Source: a bacterium (GTDB taxonomy: Bacteria; Spirochaetota; Spirochaetia; JABEVK01). Taken from it: 5,478 bases of DNA. Shown here in pieces: positions 1 to 5,478 of the stretch (positions are counted from its first letter, which is position 1; every line of letters begins with the position of its first letter). The translations under genes were made by a program, and so were the position numbers. The DNA is taken from the NCBI GenBank assembly GCA_021782055.1, contig JAJXVP010000196.1, positions 1-5,478 of the forward strand, given 5' to 3'. Under the pieces are notes generated by a model. It was not told the DNA's origin. It made no database searches and saw only the letters and a list, made by a program, of their open reading frames with translations.

Positions 1-2
1 AA

Positions 3-1223
3 ATTGCCAACGGTCAGCTGTCAGTTTTTTCTGGAAACTATTCGGCTTTCGAGCAGCGCCGCGCCGAAGAAAAGCTTCGGCTTCAAGAAGCCTTTAAGCG
101 TCAGCAAGCCGAGCTTGCCAAACAAGAAGCGTACATTCAACGGTTTCGTGCACAAGCAACCAAGGCCTCGGGGGTTCAAAGCCGAATCAAGCAATTAGAA
201 AAGCTAGACCGTATTGAACTAGTCAGCGACGCGCCAACGCTACGGTTTCGCTTTCCCCCGGTACCGCACTCCGGCCATGACGTGTTAACTGTTAGAAGTC
301 TCAAAAAGGCTTGGGGTGATAATCCTGTCTTTTCAAACTTGGATTGGGAGGTCAGTAGAGGTTCTAAAGTCGCCATCACAGGCCCGAATGGTGTTGGTAA
401 GTCCACGTTAATGAGAATTTTGGCGGGCCGAGACCCCTACTTTTCAGGAACCCTACGCTGGGGCAGTGGAGTTCAAACTGCCTACTTTTCCCAAGACCAT
501 GAAAATGCCCTTGACCCCCAAAAAACGGTTCTCGAAGAACTCGAGGCTGACGCCCCCACCGATATGTTTCCCCGTCTTCGTGATCTATTAGGAGCGTTTC
601 TTTTTCCGGGTGATGATGTCGAAAAAAAGACCGCCGTTTTGAGCGGTGGGGAAAAAAACCGTCTTACCTTGGTCAAGATGCTGATTCAGCCCTCCAACGT
701 TTTGCTTTTGGATGAGCCGACAAACCACCTCGATTTAGCCTCGAAAGAGGTCCTCTTGGACGCCTTAATAGCCTATGAAGGCACGATTTTTGTAGTCTCG
801 CATGACAAGTACTTTTTGTCTCACCTCGTCGACCAAGTCTTAGAACTTTCCACTGACGCCCCGACAAGGCATTGGGGTGGTTGGCAAGATTTTGCCCGCA
901 AACTCGAGGAACGCGTCACCGTGCTTTCTCAAAGCGTCGCTCCGGTTAAAACCGAATCTCAACTTTCACGGGATGAAGTAAAAAAACGCCAAGCGCAAGA
1001 ACGACGACTTCAACGTGAAGAAGAGGCGCTTTTGACGCAGTTGGACGAACTCGAGACTCAAATGAAACAACAGCTTGAGCAAATGTCAGACCCTCAGACC
1101 TACAAGGACGGTGAGCTGATGCGCCGACTTCAGCAAGAACGCGAGAAGCTGGAACGTCAGCACGCCGAAACCCAAACCCGCTGGGAAGCTACAGCCCGTG
1201 AGCTAGAAGCTCTTAAAGCGTGA
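3..1223 (+). CDS. ABC-F family ATPase (translation factor type), 5'-truncated by window edge
   Basis: ABC-F proteins are soluble twin-cassette ATPases that bind the ribosomal E site and act on translation; they have no membrane domain. The reading frame is open from the first complete codon, so the gene begins outside the window. An internal ATG at 282 is not the start, because codons 3-281 encode the conserved inter-cassette linker (SGNYSAF, then YIQRFRAQATKA and QSRIKQLEKL). The second cassette is complete: Walker A GPNGVGKST (381-407), signature LSGGEKNR (639-662), Walker B LLLDEPTNHLD (702-734) and H-loop VSHDKYFL. The basic, Glu/Gln-rich last ~90 residues form the C-terminal coiled coil common in this family. 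All catalytic residues of this cassette are present. The linker and coiled-coil tail resemble YheS/Uup-like housekeeping members more than antibiotic-resistance members, but the subfamily is uncertain. The stop lies inside the convergent oxidoreductase gene. Confidence 0.95.
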   Translation: MANGQLSVFSGNYSAFEQRRAEEKLRLQEAFKRQQAELAKQEAYIQRFRAQATKASGVQSRIKQLEKLDRIELVSDAPTLRFRFPPVPHSGHDVLTVRSLKKAWGDNPVFSNLDWEVSRGSKVAITGPNGVGKSTLMRILAGRDPYFSGTLRWGSGVQTAYFSQDHENALDPQKTVLEELEADAPTDMFPRLRDLLGAFLFPGDDVEKKTAVLSGGEKNRLTLVKMLIQPSNVLLLDEPTNHLDLASKEVLLDALIAYEGTIFVVSHDKYFLSHLVDQVLELSTDAPTRHWGGWQDFARKLEERVTVLSQSVAPVKTESQLSRDEVKKRQAQERRLQREEEALLTQLDELETQMKQQLEQMSDPQTYKDGELMRRLQQEREKLERQHAETQTRWEATARELEALKA

Positions 1224-2250
1224 CAACCTGCCCCTCACGAGCGCTTCGCCGACAGGCTTCGAGTAAACGGACAACTTCTTGTCCTTCTTGCGCGGTAAAG
1301 GCCAGGGGTTCTTCGTTTCTTAAAGCTTTGACAAAATTCTGATAGAACGCCAGGTATCGTCCTTTTTGTGTGGGAATGGCCCGAGAGTTCCCCTCCCCAT
1401 CGGTGAAAACACCCCAAAGTTGTTCAGGTTCAGCCCCAAACGTTTCGTCTTGGGGGTTCAAGCCTTTTTGCAATTGTTCTTCTTGCGGGTCCATTCCAGA
1501 TTTGAGAAAAGTCCCCTTTGTTCCCTGCAACGCCCAATGAAAGGGACTACGCCGAACGACCATGCTGGACGACAAATCTACCCATAACCCCGCGTAGTCC
1601 AAGCTAATTCGAAAAGCGTCCACCACAGCGCTTCCATCCCGCTGAACCCCTAACCGACAAGAAATTGCCCGTGGTTTTCCAAACAAATGCAACGCCTGAT
1701 CAAGCAAATGACTGCCCAGATCTTCGAGCAGGCTATCGCCTTCTTGACCGGTTTCCTTCCAAGCCTTTTTGCGTAGCGTATTCGACCAGCGGTCGTAGCG
1801 CACTTCGACATGAACCAGCCTGCCCAAGGCTTCAGATCGTACCACGTCTGCCACCGTTAAATAATCTCCGTCGAGTCTGCGGCTTTGGAACACCGACAAC
1901 AGTCGACTTGAGGCTACCGCCTGTTGAATCAGGGCCTCGGTGTCGTCGGTAGTGTTGGCCATGGGCTTTTCAACAATGACATGCTTGCCCGCCTTCAAAA
2001 ATCGGGTGGCCACCTCGGCATGCAAACTATTTGGAAGGCAGATCACGGCAACATCAATAAGTGGCGATTCCACCAAAGCTTCCCAGGACGAAAAAACAGT
2101 CGCTTCGGGGACAAGCTTTCGCGAATCTTCGCCCTTGCGGTCTACCACGGCGGTGATTGTAAAATCTTGGTTTAAAACCTTTAACAGGGGCAGGTGAAAG
2201 GTCTTTGCGGATGAACCAAACCCGACAAGACCAACGCGAAACGGTTTCAT
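1213..2250 (-). CDS. Gfo/Idh/MocA family NAD(P)-dependent oxidoreductase, YdgJ/YvaA (IolW)-like
   Basis: Probable cytoplasmic dehydrogenase of 345 residues, matching the ~345 of E. coli YdgJ. The N-terminal Rossmann motif is VGLVGFGSSAKTFH (residues 6-19); the dinucleotide-binding strand ends VVDR (35-38). The family EKP motif is at 94-96. Lys95, Asp167 and His171 (in DLGSHLLDQ) match the spacing of the Lys/Asp/His catalytic set known from inositol dehydrogenase. LSVFQSRRLDGD (108-119) and GMDPQEEQL closely resemble YdgJ/YvaA as I recall them. B. subtilis YvaA (IolW) is an NADP-dependent scyllo-inositol dehydrogenase, so a cyclitol or sugar substrate is plausible but unproven. The ATG overlaps the phosphatase stop as ATGA, indicating translational coupling, and AAAAGGA lies 7 nt upstream. 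Being last in a sugar-transport operon suggests it acts on the imported compound. The 3' end overlaps the convergent ABC-F gene by 11 bp. Confidence 0.93.
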   Translation of the reverse strand: MKPFRVGLVGFGSSAKTFHLPLLKVLNQDFTITAVVDRKGEDSRKLVPEATVFSSWEALVESPLIDVAVICLPNSLHAEVATRFLKAGKHVIVEKPMANTTDDTEALIQQAVASSRLLSVFQSRRLDGDYLTVADVVRSEALGRLVHVEVRYDRWSNTLRKKAWKETGQEGDSLLEDLGSHLLDQALHLFGKPRAISCRLGVQRDGSAVVDAFRISLDYAGLWVDLSSSMVVRRSPFHWALQGTKGTFLKSGMDPQEEQLQKGLNPQDETFGAEPEQLWGVFTDGEGNSRAIPTQKGRYLAFYQNFVKALRNEEPLAFTAQEGQEVVRLLEACRRSAREGQVVTL

Positions 2251-4199
2251 GCGTGTTTCCTTTTAATAAGAAGCATAGTCAAGTCATCGGCTAAATGCCC
2301 TTGGTGGAGGCGAACATCTCCGTCTTGCGCAAACCGATACAGCTCATCACGGAGCGAGGTTAAAATCGACTCGGGTGCCTGGTGACAATTCTGCTTTAAC
2401 CATTGTTTTGTTCGCTCAAGCCCAAATTGTTCGGAACGAGCATCTTTAGCCTCAATGAGCCCATCGGTGTAAAGGAGTAGAAAATCCCCTTCGGCCATTG
2501 TAAAGGACCCTAAAGAAGTGGAAGAATCCACCAGCTCCGAGAGCCCTAAGAACGCAGTTTGATCAATCATTTCGGCAAGCTCCAGGATCGCGTCCTGTTT
2601 GCTGTCATAGTACAAGCCAATTTCGTGGGTACCGGCATGAAAGAAGCGCCCTTCGTTTTCGATAAGTAGAAGCTTGGTCATAAACTTATCACTGCCAATC
2701 CGGTCACGGTTAATTTCGCACAACACTCGGTTCACCATATCGTAGATTTTGTCGGGTTGAGGGGGCGAACCAAAAGCAAGGTGACTTTGAATGATCCCGT
2801 GAAGCGCTGACATCTCGATTAAGGCCATTATCCCCGAGGGCAACCCGTGGCCGGAAACATCGCCGATACTGATAAAATTTCCTAGGGGCGTATTGAGCAC
2901 ATCATAAGAATCGCCCCCAACCTCGGAGGCTGTTTCCATGTGAGCTGCGATTTCATAGCCCGGCAAAACGGGGTTTTTAGGTAGGATTGAGCTTTGAATA
3001 TTCCTGGCAATGTCCATTTCTTGGGCAAGGCGAAACGACTTTAGCTCCAACTCTCTTGCCAATTTTTCTTGGAGCAGCTTTTCGCGTAGTGCCGCCAACG
3101 TCGAAGCCATTTCTTTTCGGATTTCACGAAAAGGAAAACCGGGATGCTCGGCAGCTTCTACGGCAAGAATGACTAGCTGACCAGCTGTAGCACTGAGCGC
3201 ATACCAAAGGAACTTGTCCTCGGCGAGATTGAGGACGCCTAAGCGTTTTTCGAACGGTAGTGCCGAAAGAATTTTTGAGGCGTTTTTCTCTAAACCGTAT
3301 TTTGTCGCCTTGTTCCAATATTTAGAAAACCGCACTGCCGACTCGCCGTTTTCGTCGTGAAAAAGGATAAACGCGTTGGGCAACCCACAAAAGTTCCCCA
3401 CGACTTTCAGGGAGCGTTCAAAGAGAATTTCGGGCCGTGTAATGTTGTTGTGAAACTGATTAAACTTGTTTTCGATGGCCTGTCGAATCATATATTCCGA
3501 GTTGTTCAGAATATTGTGCGCCTCTTCAATGTCAATTTCAGAAACACTGCCCGAATAAATTACCCTTCCTCGGCGCAGAAGGACCACGTCATCGCACAAC
3601 TCAAAAAGCTGTGCGGGGGCTTCGGGTACCAGAAGTATGCCTTTACCATTTTCTTTTAGATCTTTCAGCTTTTCTTGAAACTTTTTGTATTGCTCTAACG
3701 AAACCGAAGTCAAACAATCCCGCATTAAGAGGTAATTGGCTTCTTGCATAAAGAAGAGAATCACCGCTAAAAGTCGACGTTCCGCCACCGAAAGCTGGGC
3801 AACGGGCGTATCCAAAGAGCGCTTAAGACCAAAATACTCGATGGTGGGGCGCACCGCGTGGATCATCCGATCCTGGTGAACCACTTTTTTTTTGCTACTC
3901 ATTCCCACCAGCAGGTTGTCTAAAATACTCAAATTGGGAAACAACCGCCCGCTACCAGGTACGAGCTGTATGCCCTGGTCCCCCCAACCCTGACGGTCTT
4001 CGGTCAAAACCTGTTGGTTTAAGGTAATCTTTCCTGAATCAGCCTGATCCAAGCCCGCCAGAATATCCAACAAAGCGGAAGTTTCTGACTTATCGAGGCT
4101 TAACACCCCGGTGACTTTTCCCGGCTCTAGGACCACCGAGACTTTTCGTAAAACAGCCGTATTATTTCGGACTTTAGAGATTTCAGCCGCTTGTAACAT
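2247..4199 (-). CDS. Catalytically dead sugar-ABC ATPase domain fused to GAF-like region and SpoIIE/PP2C phosphatase
   Basis: A 650-residue, probably cytoplasmic fusion protein. Residues 1-225 follow the N-terminal cassette of RbsA/MglA/XylG-type sugar ATPases: ILAGLDQADSGKITLNQQ, LFPNLSILDNLLVG, LSVAERR, and DDVVLLRRGRVIYSG at the end. Every catalytic motif is changed: Walker A is SLDKSETSAL (34-43, Lys replaced by Thr40), the Q-loop Gln is Gly82, the signature Gly is Ala139, Walker B is LLMRD (157-161), and the H-loop His is Glu193. Residues ~255-370 look like a divergent GAF sensor domain. Residues ~365-405 form a charged helix ending in ARNIQSSILP, the usual lead-in to SpoIIE phosphatases. 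The PP2C domain (~420-648) keeps EVGGDSYD (Asp430), GDVSGHG (Asp447), YTDG (Asp579) and LADDLT (Asp638/639), so phosphatase activity is expected. Such domains typically remove phosphate from Ser/Thr of anti-sigma antagonists (RsbV-like). No STAS or anti-sigma gene is in view. An in-frame TGA at 4215-4217 excludes a longer N terminus. Coupled to the downstream gene by ATGA. Confidence 0.9.
   Translation of the reverse strand: MLQAAEISKVRNNTAVLRKVSVVLEPGKVTGVLSLDKSETSALLDILAGLDQADSGKITLNQQVLTEDRQGWGDQGIQLVPGSGRLFPNLSILDNLLVGMSSKKKVVHQDRMIHAVRPTIEYFGLKRSLDTPVAQLSVAERRLLAVILFFMQEANYLLMRDCLTSVSLEQYKKFQEKLKDLKENGKGILLVPEAPAQLFELCDDVVLLRRGRVIYSGSVSEIDIEEAHNILNNSEYMIRQAIENKFNQFHNNITRPEILFERSLKVVGNFCGLPNAFILFHDENGESAVRFSKYWNKATKYGLEKNASKILSALPFEKRLGVLNLAEDKFLWYALSATAGQLVILAVEAAEHPGFPFREIRKEMASTLAALREKLLQEKLARELELKSFRLAQEMDIARNIQSSILPKNPVLPGYEIAAHMETASEVGGDSYDVLNTPLGNFISIGDVSGHGLPSGIMALIEMSALHGIIQSHLAFGSPPQPDKIYDMVNRVLCEINRDRIGSDKFMTKLLLIENEGRFFHAGTHEIGLYYDSKQDAILELAEMIDQTAFLGLSELVDSSTSLGSFTMAEGDFLLLYTDGLIEAKDARSEQFGLERTKQWLKQNCHQAPESILTSLRDELYRFAQDGDVRLHQGHLADDLTMLLIKRKHA
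2258..2262 (-). promoter_or_regulatory. Ribosome binding site of the oxidoreductase gene
   Basis: On the minus strand AAGGA (within AAAAGGA) lies 7 nt before the ATG at 2250. It sits inside the end of the phosphatase gene, so translation may start both by coupling at the ATGA overlap and by direct ribosome entry. This supports ATG 2250 as the start. Confidence 0.7.
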
Positions 4200-4209
4200 C
4201 TGCCTTTCT

Positions 4210-4223
4210 CTCCCTCAAGGGAG
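4210..4223 (-). promoter_or_regulatory. Shine-Dalgarno region of the phosphatase gene, able to fold into a small hairpin
   Basis: On the minus strand GAGGGAG lies about 10 nt before the ATG at 4199, with a second weak purine run (AAAGG, 4203-4207) only 3 nt away. GGGAG pairs with the preceding CUCCC around a UUGA loop (5 bp), which would hide the ribosome binding site. That CUCCC is also part of the right arm of the larger hairpin just upstream, so the two structures exclude each other. Pairing is read directly; a regulatory role is inferred. Confidence 0.5.
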
Positions 4224-4242
4224 GACCCCCAAGGATCCTCCC
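4219..4242 (-). promoter_or_regulatory. Strong GC-rich intergenic hairpin between permease and phosphatase genes
   Basis: In the transcript, GGGAGGAUCC and GGGUCCUCCC form a 10-bp stem (one G-U pair) around a UUGG loop, in the 50-nt gap between the permease stop and the phosphatase start. No U-run follows on the minus strand, so it is not a standard intrinsic terminator. Likely roles are protection of the upstream mRNA from 3' decay, giving more permease than phosphatase, or control of the phosphatase ribosome binding site. The rest of the gap shows no promoter-like -10/-35 pair. Confidence 0.6.
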
Positions 4243-4249
4243 CCATGTT

Positions 4250-5455
4250 TTAGCGGCGCTTCTTTGATGTAATGTCAAACCAAACAGCAACGGTAAGAAT
4301 GACACCTTTAATGATGTACTGGTACTGAATATCCCAGTTCAACAGGTACATACCGTTATTGAGCGACCCCATGAACAAGGCACCGATAATGGCGCCAATG
4401 ATCGTTCCTTCACCACCTAGGGTCGAGGTACCACCCACGACAACCGCGGCGATGGTATCCAATTCCCAGAGGTTACCAGCGGCCGGAGAGGCACTGGCCA
4501 TACGACCGGTAAAGACTAACCCCGCCACTGAAGCCAGGGTTCCCATGATAATAAACACCCACATTGTTCGCGAGCGAATATTAATACCCGAGAGCTTGGC
4601 CGCTTCTTTATTACCGCCAATGGCGTAGATGTGCCGTCCAAACACCGTTTTGGTAGTGATGAAGACAAACAACAAGGCCAACAAGATCAAGAACAAGAAG
4701 GCGTAAGACATTCCCACGTAGAAAGTTTGAATCGCAAAAATACCAGCGATCAAAACTGATACCAAGATAATTTTGCCTAACTGCAGGGTCCATGGCAGAA
4801 CATCAAAGCCGAACTTGAGGCGGTTAGCACGACTACGGAACTCAAACACCCAGTAAAGGACGATGGCGAGCACCCCTAGCATCAACGAGAGGTCGTGGAA
4901 GGGTACGTCTTTACCCACCGTTCCCTTAAGGAACAACTGGGGCAAGAAGCCCGAGCCAAACTGATAAATAACACCCGACTGAACAGGAACCGTCTGGCCG
5001 TTGTGAACCGCCAAAAGGATGAACCCATGGAACATCAAGAACGAACCCAAGGTAACAATGAAGGCGGGCACACCTCGGTAGGCCACCCAAAAGCCCTGCC
5101 AAAGACCGGTTAAGATACCGACAGAGAGCGCCAAAGCGATGGCGGCCCAAATATTCCAGTGCCACCCCGACCAAGCCATGGCCGCAACGGCACCAGAGGT
5201 ACCACCTAACCACCCTACCGACAGGTCAATGTGTCCTGCCACCATGATGAGCACCATGCCTACGGCGAGGATGGCGATATAAACGTTCTGTCCCAACAAG
5301 TTGGAAAGGTTTCTCGGAGTGATAAATTCGCCCCCCGAAAGCACCTGAAAAATCAACCAAACCACAATCAGGGCGATGAACATCGCATACTGATTAATAT
5401 TTGTTTTAAAGCCAGAGATGATAATCTGGCTCATGCTCTTATTTCGGGTTTCCAT
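4250..5455 (-). CDS. xylH: Sugar ABC transporter permease, XylH/MmsB (GguB) class
   Basis: Inner-membrane permease of a monosaccharide importer (BPD_transp_2 family), 401 residues; E. coli XylH is 393, while RbsC-type permeases are near 320. Hallmarks are AILAVGMVLIMVAGHIDLSVG (residues 61-81, read as two parts around GHIDLSVG at 74-81), VPAFIVTLG (129-137), FGRHIYAIGGN (272-282) followed by EAAKLSGI as the cytoplasmic ATPase-contacting loop, and GGTSTLGGEGT (341-351) near the C terminus. About ten hydrophobic segments are visible, starting at residue 23. The region near 205-225 (RSRANRLKFGFDVLP) recalls MmsB/GguB multiple-sugar permeases more than XylH itself, so the substrate (xylose, glucose, galactose or other) is open. 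The start at 5455 is supported by GGGAGG 9 nt upstream; Met8 is an alternative start. It follows the preceding gene by 2 bp. The symbol denotes the family, not a proven substrate. Confidence 0.93.
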   Translation of the reverse strand: METRNKSMSQIIISGFKTNINQYAMFIALIVVWLIFQVLSGGEFITPRNLSNLLGQNVYIAILAVGMVLIMVAGHIDLSVGWLGGTSGAVAAMAWSGWHWNIWAAIALALSVGILTGLWQGFWVAYRGVPAFIVTLGSFLMFHGFILLAVHNGQTVPVQSGVIYQFGSGFLPQLFLKGTVGKDVPFHDLSLMLGVLAIVLYWVFEFRSRANRLKFGFDVLPWTLQLGKIILVSVLIAGIFAIQTFYVGMSYAFLFLILLALLFVFITTKTVFGRHIYAIGGNKEAAKLSGINIRSRTMWVFIIMGTLASVAGLVFTGRMASASPAAGNLWELDTIAAVVVGGTSTLGGEGTIIGAIIGALFMGSLNNGMYLLNWDIQYQYIIKGVILTVAVWFDITSKKRR

Positions 5456-5457
5456 TC

Positions 5458-5478
5458 TTACTTACCTCCCGTGGCGTA
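5458..5478 (-). CDS. C-terminal end of upstream gene, probably the XylG/MmsA-type transport ATPase
   Basis: Reading inward from the right edge on the minus strand gives six codons, Y-A-T-G-G-K, then TAA at 5458-5460. The stop is 2 bp before the permease ATG. Sugar ABC importer ATPases usually sit directly upstream of the permease gene, and an ATGG-containing tail is, as I recall, seen at the C terminus of some XylG-like ATPases. Six residues cannot prove identity; a binding-protein gene is the main alternative. The frame itself is convincing because the spacing and the ribosome binding site position fit a coupled gene pair. Confidence 0.5.
   Translation of the reverse strand, partial: YATGGK
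5465..5470 (-). promoter_or_regulatory. Ribosome binding site of the permease gene
   Basis: GGGAGG on the minus strand with 9 nt to the ATG at 5455. It lies within the last codons of the preceding gene, indicating a tightly packed operon. It favours Met1 over the internal Met8 as the start. Confidence 0.8.

Noticed and set aside
1200..1212. Small inverted repeat GAGCT-AGA-AGCTC at the ABC-F/oxidoreductase junction as a terminator
   Set aside because: Only 5 bp with a 3-nt loop and no T-run on either strand; it could arise by chance within the coding sequence.
282..1223. A stand-alone single-cassette ATPase starting at the ATG at 282
   Set aside because: The same frame is open to the left edge and encodes the conserved ABC-F linker, so the ATG is internal.
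3357..3659. 100-codon plus-strand open frame inside the phosphatase gene
   Set aside because: It lies fully antisense to a well-supported coding region, has no clear ribosome binding site and its product shows no recognisable motif.
2247..4199. Frameshifted or chimeric assembly of two separate genes (ATPase and phosphatase)
   Set aside because: The frame is continuous over 650 codons with a plausible linker domain and helix between the parts, and no abrupt change of codon use was noticed.
4210..4242. Intrinsic terminator between permease and phosphatase genes
   Set aside because: The stem is strong, but on the minus strand it is followed by UUGAGGGAGAG, and on the plus strand only by a short TTTT several bases away. 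No proper U-run in either direction.
4200..4249. Internal promoter or a small leader ORF starting at the ATG at 4244-4246 (minus strand)
   Set aside because: No -10/-35-like pair is visible in this GC-rich gap, and the ATG has no Shine-Dalgarno sequence before it; its frame overlaps the phosphatase start out of frame.
4359..4628. 89-codon plus-strand open frame opposite the permease gene
   Set aside because: Pro/Ala-rich product typical of the reverse complement of a membrane protein gene; no independent support.

Overview
The window is almost entirely coding. It holds the 3' part of one plus-strand gene and, on the minus strand, part of a sugar-uptake operon. The organism is bacterial: Shine-Dalgarno sites of the GGAGG type, ATGA stop/start coupling, and genes packed with overlaps or short gaps. 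Base composition is close to balanced. Long sugar-ABC operons and many SpoIIE-type phosphatases fit a free-living spirochaete-like or Firmicutes-like bacterium, but this is a weak inference and no gene here fixes the taxon.

Layout: (1) positions 3-1223, plus strand: C-terminal two thirds of an ABC-F translation factor, cut by the left edge. (2) 1213-2250, minus strand: a Gfo/Idh/MocA oxidoreductase of the YdgJ/YvaA (IolW) type, overlapping the ABC-F gene tail to tail by 11 bp. (3) 2247-4199, minus strand: a 650-residue protein joining a sugar-transporter-like ABC ATPase domain with no catalytic residues left, a GAF-like middle region, and a SpoIIE/PP2C serine phosphatase domain with its metal ligands intact. 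(4) 4200-4249: a 50-nt gap with a strong hairpin and a competing hairpin over the ribosome binding site. (5) 4250-5455, minus strand: an XylH/MmsB-class sugar permease. (6) 5458-5478, minus strand: the last six codons and stop of another gene, probably the true transport ATPase.

The minus-strand genes read in the order [ATPase tail] - permease - pseudo-ATPase/phosphatase - oxidoreductase, with gaps of 2 bp, 50 bp and a 4-bp overlap, so they are very likely one transcript. A sugar or polyol is imported, and the oxidoreductase may act on it or on a derivative.

The notable element is the middle gene. A dead copy of the transporter's own ATPase type is fused to a phosphatase of the kind that controls anti-sigma antagonists. 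The working hypothesis is that the dead cassette docks on the permease or the live ATPase, and that transport activity is thereby reported to a phosphorylation-based regulator (a partner-switch, STAS-type system). The fusion and the lost residues are read from the sequence; the docking and signalling role is inference.
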